A program made the position numbers and the translations under genes. Below, piece after piece: positions 34,147 through 45,012 of a stretch of DNA of 64,000 bases (position 1 is its first letter; every line of letters begins with the position of its first letter). The notes below the pieces were generated by a model that was not told where the DNA came from, searched no databases, and saw only the letters and a list, made by a program, of their open reading frames with translations. This DNA comes from Helianthus annuus (taxonomy: Eukaryota > Streptophyta > Magnoliopsida > Asterales > Asteraceae): the NCBI RefSeq assembly GCF_002127325.2, contig NC_035435.2, forward strand, positions 119,205,464 through 119,269,463, written 5' to 3'.

Positions 34147-36042
34147 GAAAAAAGATCGTCAAAAAATATGTTTAAAGCAATGGGCAGAGCGATCAATACT
34201 GATACATGCGAACCACTAGAATATCATAGAGGAGAGTTGTTGGTCTTCATCAAATTACAACCATTGGATCAACAGACATAACTGATACATGGGAACCATC
34301 AGAGGAGGGCTTACTACGGTAAGATCATCTTGAGCTTCTATAGAAAATATGATCAAAATATGATTACTGTTTAAATTTATATATATTTTGTATTTTTGCA
34401 GTATAGAAATCACAAGGCATGTTTCAATGATCACTGTAACTCTCTCTACAAAGGAACTGAATACATCGTCTATTGGGTGAGTTGGTTTATGATTTGCAAA
34501 ATTCTTGTTTAGTTAAACACAGGTTCTTCTAGTAGGTGCTAATTTGATAATTTACATATGAATGGGTCTAATTTGGTTAAGTTTTATGTCAAATAGGTCA
34601 AATAAAAAGGTTAGTAAGAAGGGACAAATGGGTAACAAGTTCAATGTTTGCTCAAAGCCAATATTTATCTCAAAGGAACAATTGCATATTTTCCCTTAAA
34701 AAACTGTTTAATTGCGTATTTACCCAGCTTAAAATTAAAATTGCATATATCCCCTTCCTTAACTATTAAAATTACATATATCCCCTTCCTTAACTAATAT
34801 AATTGCAAATTTACCCATTTTGATTTATTTTATTAAAAACAAGTTATATAACGACTTTTTTACCCTTATTTTTACCAAAACGTAAAAAAATACAAATTTA
34901 TTCATTTTTACTAGTCTTTGTGGATTTTTCACAATTTAAAAAAAACATATATATTTATTCATTTTTACTACTTTTACTAAAACTTAAACACATTGAAATA
35001 AACCGCTAAACTGGTAAAAATCTACAAAAACTAGTAAAAATGAATAAATATTTATTTTTTTTAAGTTTTAGTAAAAATAAGGGTAAAAAAGTCATTATAT
35101 AACTTGTTTGTAATGAAATAAATCAAAATGGGTAAATTTGCAATTTTATTAGTTAAGGAAGAGGATATATGCAATTTTAATTTTAAGTTGGGTAAATACG
35201 CAATTAAGCAGTTTTTTAAGAGGAAATATGCAATTGTCTCTATCTCAAATGGGTTGGATAAAAATATATCAAGGGCAACGATTGAAATGGGCCGAATGGG
35301 TTGAAACTTGAAAGTAGCTGAAAGTCTGTTTTTAATTCATGCAGTCTTTTTAATTGTTTAGTTCAAAGATATAGATTATCATTGTAATTATATTGAAATA
35401 ATTGTTTTCAGATATCAGCCCCCGTTGCCAGGTGATCAAGTGAAGGTGACAACTGAATTCTAGTATGGAGGAGGTATGCCATTCTAGGCATCCTATATAT
35501 GTTGACTTTTTGATGGATCCATTGACTTTCTTGCTTATGCAGGGGGGTTACCAATTGCAAGGGGCAGGGGCCATGGTAAAAGGGGAAGATGAAGAGGTAT
35601 TGCCATCTAATATTCTAAAAATCATGGTATGAAATTTGGTAGTATTAATGGTTACAGGGTTAGGCTTTATCTGAAATTGGTCAATCATATAAACGAAACA
35701 AGCCAATAGTGTCAATCATGTGAGAAGTCCCTTGAGTATATATTCAAAATCCATACAACCTAGTTCCAAATCGTTTTATTTGGAAACTCAGATTCTTATT
35801 GAAATATGATAGCTTTGTAATATGTTATATACTAAAAATATCTGAAGGCCCACAAATGTTTAGACCTGAACACATAACCTGCCTACTAGTACTAGCCCTA
35901 CTGGTATAGGTGAAAATCGACATATTTTGCTTTGATGAATTTTACAGGATGTGGATGTGGAAGGGGAACCTATGGCACTGGCAGGGGTCGTGGTTTCAGA
36001 TCAAATGGGTCGGGTCAGGCTGCAGCGGCAGATGGAATGTAA
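34147..36042 (+). pseudogene. ALBA-domain protein (DNA/RNA-binding, RGG tail), broken copy
   Basis: Five exon pieces with splice-like borders: 34147-34318, 34402-34476, 35412-35473, 35543-35596 and 35948-36042. They give the plant ALBA landmarks in order: FKAMGRAIN, GLHQITTIGSTDITDTWEPS, EITRHVSMITVTLSTKELNT, YQPPLPGD and a Gly/Arg-rich tail (GRGTYGTGRGRGFRSNGSG). ALBA proteins bind nucleic acid as small dimers. Exon 1 is frameshifted: the ~32 bases after AMGRAIN are replaced by a near copy of ACTGATACATGGGAACCATC from later in the same exon. TAG follows EF in exon 3, and the frame is lost in exon 4. The upstream exon is not seen. A MITE fills intron 2. Confidence 0.85.
34675..35240. mobile_element. 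Mutator-like (MULE) foldback MITE, 566 bp
   Basis: Arms of ~240 bases are reverse complements. Left begins ACAATTGCATATTTTCCC and right, reversed, ACAATTGCATATTTCCTC, and both run on through AAAAAACTG and TTGCGTATTTACCCA. A perfect 9-bp target duplication TATCTCAAA flanks it at 34666-34674 and 35241-35249, the Mutator hallmark. The left arm has an extra copy of TATATCCCCTTCCTTAACTA. It lies in intron 2 of the ALBA pseudogene and codes for nothing. Confidence 0.87.
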
Positions 36043-36654
36043 AGAAAGGCTTGTTTCACCGGTTTGCTTGTGGCCTATGTTTCGTGTATTTCAGCAGCAG
36101 CTTTGCACATGAGTTTGTAAGAGTTTCACTTTATTTTTACTAGCTTTTAATCGTCATATGTCATGGCAGCCATTTTATAGTGAGCTTGAGCTTCTTTTTC
36201 ATCTTGGATTTTTTTTTCTTTTTCTAAAAGATATTTAAAATAAACACATGTTGTGAAATCATGCATTTAGTGCATGTTCTTGGGTGACAAGTAATGGTCC
36301 GCCCTTGGCTCTAGTTATCGGAAACAAAAAAGCTTTGGTGACTGGAGATCATGGTGGCAACTTTTGTATCCAACCCAGAACCCCATTAACATGATAGAAC
36401 CAACTTAAAAATGTACACAGGCTTTTGTTTGCTAACCTTCACTTTATTTTGAAATGTTCAGGTATATTTATGTTTAGCACACAGTATCTCGATACTAGGA
36501 GTTAGACTTTGAGTGGGAGCCTTGATGAAATGGATGACTATTAGTAAATTTTGGATGTTCTATATAAGTTGTATATTTTTTGTGGATTTGTAAACTTTAT
36601 TTAACAGTATTAGCAGGTTTAAAATAAACAATTGCCGAAATAAGAATAAAAGAA
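36043..36654. other. no gene seen
   Basis: Sequence after the ALBA stop codon, probably its former 3' untranslated region followed by anonymous AT-rich DNA. No element ends recognised. Confidence 0.4.
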
Positions 36655-37006
36655 CATTTTGGTGCGGTCGCAATTTGTAAAAAGACAGGTAGTCGCAAAA
36701 CGATTGCAATTTGTGAAAAGACAGGCAGTCGCAAAACGATTGCAATTTGTGAAAAGACAAGCAGTCGCAAAACGGTCGCAACAAACCCAAGTAAAACCAA
36801 ACTATATGTGGTCGCAACATTTGCGACTTTTTTTACGGTCACAAACTATGGTTGCAGAATATAGATGTGGTTGTAACTAGGTCGCAATAGAGCAAATGCG
36901 ATGAGTGTTTTTCTCACCGCAGTTTCGGTCGCAAAACAGTCGCAACAAGGCAATTGAGACCTTTTTGCGACCAAAAATATAGTCGCTAAAACCCAGTTTT
37001 CTAGTA
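36655..37006. mobile_element. CACTA-like subterminal repeats (degenerate end)
   Basis: More than a dozen copies of GGTCGCAA/TTGCGACC-type words occur in both orientations. Three tandem ~40-bp units of GCAATTTGTGAAAAGACAGG with AGTCGCAAAACG lie at 36668-36777. On the minus strand the right end reads ACTAGAAAACTGGGTTTTAG, as in CACTA element ends, but the CACTA terminus itself has become TATAC. No opposite end or transposase is visible. Confidence 0.55.
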
Positions 37007-37653
37007 TATATATTTTCTTTTTTGCAGGCTTATAAGGTGAATCAAGTTTAGAATACTATAAAAAAGTAATAAACTGAATTATTTTGCATGAAAAAAATCA
37101 AAAGTAAAACTAAAATTTATAAGTTTGTTTAAATATATTACACTAATCCAATATCAAGTTACCCGAGTTGATCGTTTCTGTTTATTTGAATTTTATAATT
37201 TTGAAGCTTAATCTGAACTTATTTGGATATGTTATCCGACCGGACCCACATAGCATTACAAATTGGTTGGGGCGACTAGATCAAAAGCAAACAAACGTAG
37301 CTAGTAAAATTCCACTCATAACAAATGCTGCTCATAGTAGGATGAAGGCAAACATTTGAAGCAGGAAGTTATTTCTCTTGTATGTGAGTTTTTCCAAGTG
37401 TGTTTGAAGCTTGAAAGCCAAATAAAAACATAGTAAATGTTGTCTGAACACAAAAAGCAACTCATAGAGTAGTACTAGCTTCAAATTCAGAGACAATATC
37501 TTAAACACAAATTAGCAACACTCATAAATAAACAAAGTTATAAGTTTAAGGACGATCATTTGAAAGAAATAATTAAAAGCAACAATGTCAAGAGGTTGAA
37601 TGGTTACTTACACTCTAGTCGTACACCGCGTGAACTCACTCTTATCCAATTAG
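37007..37653. other. 3' flank of F-box copy 1
   Basis: No gene. The stretch around 37415-37475 (AGCCAAATAAAAACATA and following) resembles 38750-38810, so both F-box copies share flanking sequence. That supports a tandem segmental duplication. Confidence 0.5.
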
Positions 37654-38713
37654 TTATGGAGCTTAACAAAGCTAGGACGATAAGTCATTATCCTATATAT
37701 CTGGCAGCCTGGCCATTGTAGGTGTAGAATCGTATTTGTGTTAAGACAGTACGCCACGAGTTGGTTTGTTGCTTTATCAAGGAGTATCAATACACTAATA
37801 CCATTTAAACCATCCATGAGACACAAGGGTAGTGATTTAGGAGTTTCCTGAATTATAGCTATCTACTTATACCAAGAATCCCCCTTCATCACCCAGAGGT
37901 CTAATCCTAATGAACACCAAGAAATTCGACTTAACCTACCTTTCAGGACTCCCCACATTTTCTTCGATTCGAGTTTTTCCCGGCCTGGAGGGGATGGAAA
38001 TAACTCAAATATTTCTGTAGTCCAGTCGAAATCGTAAATTTAGCCGTAAATTCCAAGCCAATACACATGACTACTTAAAAATACACCAGGACCGCACTCC
38101 ATCAAGTTATGGTGGTCAAGGGTTTGTCCCAGAACTCTCCATTCGCGCCAAGGGTGTAGACGTGGACTTCATATACATAAGGCGTATAGTCGGGTTTCCT
38201 CCTGCCGCGAAGTATCACTTTGTATTCCCCATCTATTGAGACTCCGAAACCGTAACTCATACATCCTTCAATCTTCAATTGTGGTTTAGGAAGGAGCATA
38301 TCTTCTTCCAAGACAGGATTGAATATGTGGATGGAATTATCATATGGGCCACAACAACAGATCAGACCATTGACCGAACCCACCGGGAAACTATCATGAT
38401 CAAGGGTCTTCACAGGGTCAAGGTTGTCGTGTTCGATCTCTACCCACTCTAAATTTCCTGGTAAATCTGAAGTCTTGCCTTCATGAATCATTAGGCACTT
38501 ACGCGATCTCGAGAGATGAAGACGGACAAAGTAAGGATCGGAAACAAGATCACGCCACTTTTTGCACACGCACTTGCAGCGGATTATTGTTTTCACCAGA
38601 AGTCTTGATAAAACGTCCAGGATGAGATTTTCAGGTAATACTTCTTCCATTGATGGAGAAAACATAACTAGGGTTTTGGTGTTTGTGCAATGCAGAATAT
38701 ATATTATACGCAA
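37654..38713 (-). pseudogene. F-box protein, tandem copy 1, broken
   Basis: The likely start is the Met of MFSPSMEEVLPENLILDV at 38665. The F-box follows at once (LPENLILDVLSRLLVKTIIRCKCVCKKWRDLVSDPYFV). Then comes an F-box-associated region with SVNGLICC, NPVLEEDMLLP and YGFGVSIDGEYKVIL. The frame shifts near 38118, about where the tandem copy reads NQWRVLG, and then carries in-frame stops near 38038 and 37838. It ends at TAA 37656-37654. F-box proteins are substrate receptors of SCF ubiquitin ligases. The decayed C-terminal half stays alignable with copy 2 (LKGRLSRISWCSLGLD, MTYRPSFVKLH), so loss is recent. Confidence 0.85.
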
Positions 38714-38939
38714 AAAAATTAGGCTGAATCATCTAAATCAAAGCAAAAGCCAAATAAAAACATACTTAAAATGGTGTCTTAACAAACACTACAACTCAAT
38801 GGTCTCTTCAACACAGATTAACCAAACTTCCCTGTCTGTATGTTTGCATTCAAGCCTTCTTTTCTGAAGAAGTTTTATGGTAGATTAGTCGCGACCAACC
38901 AAAACTTTCTTCAACTCCTCGGCCGAAAGATAATAAGAA

Positions 38940-39600
38940 TGTTGATGCAGATTTTGTGTCCGATGCTTGTCGAATAGATTAGTTATTATTTTACGCTGAA
39001 TTTGTAATAGTTAGTGAAACGGTCTATCGAACGTGTATAGACCCGCTCGTTTGAAGTGGTCAAACGAGAGGGTTATTCGGTTGACCGTGTGTGTTTGCTA
39101 GACAGTTTATGGTTGTATAATGTTGGTGTCGAAGGATAAGGCATCGAAGGATTGTGTATCCTTCGATGAGCTCGAAAGATATCCATCGAAGGTTGAAGAT
39201 GGACCTCGAAGGATATGGCATCCTTCGAGGTATGTGTGTATCTTTCGAAAGCTGGATGGTCGACAGATGATCTATCGACCAGTCAGTTTAATCCTTCGAC
39301 CGTGCAACCTGTGTTTGGTATAAATACCAACACCTTGTCATTTGCAACACAAGAGAGAGAGCACAAGTGTGTGCAAGAGAGTGATAGGAGGTTTGAGTCC
39401 TCACCGGGAGAAATCACCACTTGATTTCTCCCTGGATGTATACTTCTTTGGTATTAGTTCGGTTATCATGTAATCGGGCCGACTTGTAATGTTTTACTAC
39501 CGGATTAATACAAAGTTTGTTTGTTTATCCTCTCTATCTTCTTCCATCTATGAACATGAACATGAAAATCACGGAATCGATCCCGAAACACGGACCTACA
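38940..39600 (+). repeat. 5' LTR of the young element
   Basis: From TGTTGATGCAG to CACGGACCTACA. TATA box candidate GGTATAAATACC at 39317-39328. The U3 part is rich in TCGAAGGAT, TCGAAAGAT and ATCCTTCGA words (about ten between 39128 and 39302), some paired as inverted repeats. Confidence 0.93.
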
Positions 39601-39602
39601 AT

Positions 39603-39619
39603 TGGTATCAGAGCCATGG
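39603..39619 (+). other. primer-binding site (initiator Met-tRNA)
   Basis: TGGTATCAGAGCCATGG starts two bases after the LTR and matches the tRNA-iMet 3' complement over its first 13 bases. Confidence 0.9.
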
Positions 39620-39892
39620 TGCCCGATTTAGTAAAACTAACCGTTTACTAAGTCACATGTGCTCTAGATCTGTGATTTTTGTGGGTTTTTGTTCAAGATG
39701 TAAAAATGGTGAAAATGAGAAAAACTCAGATCTGGACCCGAATATTCAGATCTGTGATAAAACGAGTGTTGGGTTTTATGTTTTTCTCCTAAATCTTCAA
39801 GTTTCCTTCATCAAAAATCGTTTACGAAGTGTTTTCATAAATCTGCAGATTTACACAGTAGCTGTGTTCATAATGTTCTTGACATCTTCATA

Positions 39893-40047
39893 TTTCGAAA
39901 GATGAACAGGCTGCTCGAAAGACCAAATAATTTTCGAAAGGTCAACTTTACCCCAACTGACTTCGAAAGGTCATCTTGAGATCTTTGAAAGATCACCTTT
40001 ATCCCTCACAGCCTCGAAAGATCAAGAAAATTTTCGAAGGGTCAGAT

Positions 40048-40083
<36 letters not shown>

Positions 40084-40365
40084 GAAAGATCATCAACAAC
40101 CTCGAAGGGTCATCCTTCCTTTCGATGGATCAAACTGTTTTTCGAAAGATTATCTAATTGTTTCGAAGGGTCACCTGAACAGAATCAAGGATCATCTTTA
40201 GCCCTCAAACAAGAAATTTCGAAAGATCAAACACTTATTTCGAAAGATCAAACAAGAAATTTCGAAAGATCAACAGTTTTTCTTCGAAGGATCATTTACT
40301 TCATTCTTCGAAAGATGTAATCTGCTAATCATCTTTCGTTTGTATCACGAAAGATCATCTTTCGA
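39893..40365 (+). repeat. leader cluster of TCGAAAGATCA words
   Basis: About twenty copies of TCGAAAGATCA or TCGAAGGGTCA occur at uneven spacing, broken by a 31-base A run at 40049-40079. The words match those in the LTR. No gag follows. The 114-codon frame over this cluster is repeat-driven and not called. Confidence 0.85.
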
Positions 40366-40771
40366 GGCCTGAAGTTGCTGTTGTCTGTTCATGGTTGCTG
40401 CTGTTGATTGTATCGAAGATGAAGAAGAGGTCAGACAAGGTTGCTGGGTATCAAAGAAAATGAACAGCAAAGTGAGATTGTCGGCTGATAAAGTTATTAG
40501 GTTTGGGTCATATTGGATACTTTTTAAATGGGTTATGATTACATGACTATTTCACAATTGGGCCAATTTTTTTTTGCTGGGTATGTTGACGACCATTCTA
40601 GGTGGACCTTTATTGTTCGTAAGGTCCATAATGCAATCTCCAGGCCCATAGTCTTCATGAAAAATCTGTGCATTCTCCACCTTTGACCAGTCTGGATGTC
40701 TTTTTGTAGAAAATTAAGTCTTAGTGGAGAACAATTGATATTTGGGCCATTCCTTTTTAAAAAAAATGATG

Positions 40772-40833
<62 letters not shown>

Positions 40834-41988
40834 TCTAGACCCACATAAAAAAAAATGATAATGGTGGTTGACTCGTTGATGGAAGCTGGGTTATTTGCGG
40901 AGTGGGATCGGGTGTTCGCGAAGATTATTTGAACCGTGCTTCTATTTTTCAACGCCAAATTCGTACAAATTTGGGAGCGCACGGGATGATGCGGCATGAT
41001 GAAAACAAAAGATGATGAAAACTTGATCTTTGAAAATTGTGGGGTAGTCACGGTTACCGATGCAAATGGCAAAAATGGTGACGCGACTATTATGGGCCAA
41101 AAACAACACGATATGTTCGCTTCCGCGCATCAGTATTTATGATTGTTACCGGTTATTCGGAAATGTTCGAAAGGATTTTGTTTATTGTCATATTCTCGCA
41201 TTTGAAGACGAACGTATGAACCTGGAACGTCTATACCGGTCCTAACGAGTTCACAAAGTCTTTGGTCTTTGGGGGGATACAAGTCAGATCCTACGGGGGT
41301 ACCAGGGGACGTTCTTATTCAACTAGATTATGCAAAGAAGAAAGTCATGTTCGTGAATTTTCGGAACCGAGAACATTCAATGAAGATTGATGACAGTTTC
41401 GCTCAGTGGAGGGAATTGGTGAACATTTGACGACAGTTTCTTTGAAGTGGAAAGAATCTGTTAAGGTTTAGAGATCTTACCAAAGAAATGGGGGGATAAA
41501 AATTTTCATTTGTTGGATTTCTTCGGTAAAATTCTAAACGCAATCACAGGTGGTAGAGTTTGTGATTTTCTGGTGAGACAAGGGGGTTCTGCGTGGAATG
41601 TTTTGCACAGAAAAGTGCATTACTTGGTCGATTCCACAAAGACGGTTTACAGAAGATAGTTTACCAGAAATCTCTATCAATGTAGTATGCTTGAAGATCA
41701 AGACTTGATGCAGTTGTTATAGAATGGAACCCTTATCAAATGCCGGTTGGAGTATTGGAAGATCAGCGGAAGATCGGTCAATTGAGTCCTTTGAGGAAAT
41801 TGCACAACACTCAACACGGATGCGCGTACTCTGAGGGGGAAGTTTTATACAATGAGCATCAAGATACTACTTACCTGGATCATCGGTCAAGGGGGAATTT
41901 GTTTACACAGAGAAGATGATTACTTGACTGAAGATCGATGATTGCAGTTGCATTTTCAGCATTCGACAGCAACGGACAAGGGGGAATT
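40366..41988 (+). other. interior of the young element without recognised genes
   Basis: Contains a pure (AAT)n microsatellite at 40773-40832 and several GGGGGA tracts (41491, 41583, 41832, 41888, 41978), the last being the polypurine tract. No reading frame gives a known retrotransposon motif. It may be captured host sequence; I do not recognise the source. Confidence 0.6.
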
Positions 41989-42649
41989 TGTTGATGCAGA
42001 TTTTGTGTCCGATGCTTGTCGAATAGATTAGTTATTATTTTACGCTGAATTTGTAATAGTTAGTGAAACGGTCTATCGAACGTGTATAGACCCGCTCGTT
42101 TGAAGTGGTCAAACGAGAGGGTTATTCGGTTGACCGTGTGTGTTTGCTAGACAGTTTATGGTTGTATAATGTTGGTGTCGAAGGATAAGGCATCGAAGGA
42201 TTGTGTATCCTTCGATGAGCTCGAAAGATATCCATCGAAGGTTGAAGATGGACCTCGAAGGATATGGCATCCTTCGAGGTATGTGTGTATCTTTCGAAAG
42301 CTGGATGGTCGACAGATGATCTATCGACCAGTCAGTTTAATCCTTCGACCGTGCAACCTGTGTTTGGTATAAATACCAACACCTTGTCATTTGCAACACA
42401 AGAGAGAGAGCACAAGTGTGTGCAAGAGAGTGATAGGAGGTTTGAGTCCTCACCGGGAGAAATCACCACTTGATTTCTCCCTGGATGTATACTTCTTTGG
42501 TATTAGTTCGGTTATCATGTAATCGGGCCGACTTGTAATGTTTTACTACCGGATTAATACAAAGTTTGTTTGTTTATCCTCTCTATCTTCTTCCATCTAT
42601 GAACATGAACATGAAAATCACGGAATCGATCCCGAAACACGGACCTACA
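41989..42649 (+). repeat. 3' LTR of the young element
   Basis: 661 bases; I saw no difference from the 5' LTR. Followed by the AAGAA target duplication. Confidence 0.93.
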
Positions 42650-42669
42650 AAGAAATACAAACAGAAATT

Positions 42670-43813
42670 TCAATAAAAATAACAATGTTGTTTTGTTACC
42701 TTGTCATACACCGAACAGGTTCTCTGAAAGCTGTGGAGTTTAACAAAGCTAGGACGATAAGTCATTACAGTAAAGGAGTTGGCCTGATAATTTAGGTGTA
42801 GAGTAGCATTAGTGTTAAGACAATAGGCCCGAAGCTCGTTTGTTGCTTCATCATGGACTATCAAAATACTAGTACCTTTTAAACCATCTATGAGACACAA
42901 GGGTTGTGAGTGAAGAACAGGGCTTATATTTTCTCGGATAGTTCTCTCTTTATACCAAGATGTTTCCTTCATCACCCAAATATCTAATCCTAATGAGCAC
43001 CAAGAAATTCGACTTAACCTACCTTTTAGGACTCCCAACATTTCCTTAGATTCGGCGTTGTTATCTCCTGGAGGGGACGGAAATAACTCTAGTGTCTCTC
43101 TATTCAAATCGAAACCATAAATTTGGCCATCACCAAGCCAATGCACATGACTATTTAGAAATACTCCAGGACCTTTCTGTATTGGGATTGGGCAGGGTCC
43201 CAAAACTCTCCATTGGTTAGTGCCAATGGTGTGAACCAAAATATTATTTTGAATCCCGTAACCCTTTTTTTGGACAAACCTTAAACTCCCGTTGTAAAGT
43301 ATCACTTTGTATTCCCCTGCTGCTGAAACACCGAAACCACAAGTAAATATTACATTCTCCAATTGTAGTTTAAGAAGGATCATATATTCTTCCAAAACAG
43401 GATTAACTATGTAAACGACGGTGGTGAAACTATATGAACGATAACAGCAGATTAAACCATTGACGGAACCTGGGAAAAGAAAGAGGGGAAGACCATAACA
43501 AAGCTTAATGCTCTTCACCGGGTGGAGGTGGTAATCATCTTCGTGTTCCATCTCTACCCAATCTAAACTTACAGCCCTCTCGGCTTGCGAATCAACAGAG
43601 CCTCACCCGATCTCGAGAGATGAAGACGGACAAAGTAAGGATCGGAAACAAGATCACGCCCCACTTTTTGCACACGCACTTGCAGCGGATTATTGTTTTC
43701 ACCGGAAGTCTTGATAAAACGTCCAGGATGAGATTTTCAGGTAATACTTCTTCCATCGATGGAGAAAACATCACTAGGGTTTTGAATTTTGATGCTTGTG
43801 CAATGGTTTCCAT
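42670..43813 (-). pseudogene. F-box protein, tandem copy 2, broken near the N-terminus
   Basis: The likely start is Met at 43771 (MFSPSMEEVLPENLILDV). The F-box reads to CKCVCKKW, where two extra G/C bases near 43659-43662 shift the frame relative to copy 1 and lead to a stop at 43592. The long F-box-associated C-terminal part is intact from 43551 to 42670, with SVNGLICC, CGFGVSAAGEYKVIL, NQWRVLGPCP, LKGRLSRISWCSLGLDIWV and MTYRPSFVKLHSF. It lacks the stops of copy 1. Without the 2-base insertion this would be a nearly complete F-box gene, so an assembly error should be excluded before calling it dead. Confidence 0.85.
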
Positions 43814-43961
43814 GCAGAATATATAAGAAAGTGTTTTAGGGCTAGGCCCAATAATGTATTTTGAGCTTTTAAAAATATATTTAAATGTTCGTTACTAATA
43901 AATAATTAAAATCATATCGGTTGTTATGGCACCAAATCAATTTCTTTTTTATATAGTAAGA

Positions 43962-45012
43962 ATTAGGTTAGAACCCAGTGTAATACACGGGTTGAATAAA
44001 TGTAATTTTATATACTAAATAGTATAAAATATATCTTTAAAACCTCGTTTATTACACGTGTTGAATAAATGTAATTTTATATTCCAAATAATAAAACAAT
44101 ATATCTTTTAAAACCTCGTTTATTACATGGGTTGAATAAATATAATTTTATATATTAAATAATAAAAAAGTTATATCATTAAGAACCCCGTGTATTGTAC
44201 GGGTTGAGTAAATTTAATTTTATATATTAAATATTGAAAAAGTTACATTTTTAAGAAACTCATGTATTGTATGAGTTGAGCACATGTAATTTTATATATC
44301 AATCAATAAAAAGTTATATCTTGTTGTATCTTTATAAACCCTATGTATTATGCGGATTGAATAAATATAATTTTATATACCACATAATAAAAAAGTTATA
44401 TTTTTAAAAACCCGGTGTATTACACGAGTTGCATAAATGCAATTTTGTATAGTAAATAATAAAAATATTATATCTTTAAAAAACCTCTTTTATTACACGG
44501 GTTGAATGAATCTAATAAAAAATTATATCTTTAAAAAACGAACGAATATACTCGATATATGATGGATGGGGTGATTGCGGTGATGGTTCTTATAAATGCC
44601 ACATAAACATAGTGAATATCGTATTTGAGTTGAGAGTTGAACACAAAAATAAAAGTATAAAACCAATAAACATTTGATTAATGTTTTTGTTTACCCTTTA
44701 TAAACATTTTTGAAATAAGTTCTACCCTTAACTACTTTAGTTTAATAAAATAAATCAATCATTTACATTATATTAATTTATATTTAGTGTACCTCTTTTT
44801 TTAATTTCAGGATAAATAATTTTGAAATCTAATAAATATTTCAAAATATTATATTATCTCCTATACGAATTATTAAATTTATACTAAATTTAATTTTATA
44901 ATTATTTTTTAATTAATATTAATTATCTATAATTAACTAGGAGAGAAAAATTAGATGACTCCAATGAATGACATGTGTCCCTAAATTGGTTTCTTTTATT
45001 ATATAGTATAGA
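43962..45012 (-). mobile_element. short non-autonomous Helitron with serial 3' hairpins
   Basis: On the minus strand the 5' end begins TCTATACTATATAATAAAAG after an A (45012). The 3' end has a CCCGTGTATTACACTGGG hairpin, then TTCTAACCTAAT ending at 43962 before a T. TC start, hairpin, CTRRT end and A/T insertion site all fit Helitrons. Between 43971 and 44540 the hairpin word and ~75 bases of AT-rich spacer are repeated about six times with divergence. No Rep or helicase is present. Confidence 0.82.

Larger units (their letters stand above)
38940..42649 (+). mobile_element. young non-autonomous LTR retrotransposon, 3710 bp
   Basis: LTRs of 661 bases at 38940-39600 and 41989-42649 look identical throughout, and their start offset (3049) holds for every internal landmark I compared. 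A perfect AAGAA target duplication lies at 38935-38939 and 42650-42654. A primer site and purine-rich AAGGGGGAATT before the 3' LTR are present. The 2.4-kb interior has no Gag, protease, integrase or RT motif. It must have been copied by enzymes of another element, and very recently. It inserted between the two F-box copies. Confidence 0.92.

Noticed and set aside
39976..40320. 114-codon Lys/Ser-rich frame in the young element
   Set aside because: It spans the TCGAAAGATCA word cluster and a poly-A run and has no Gag motif.
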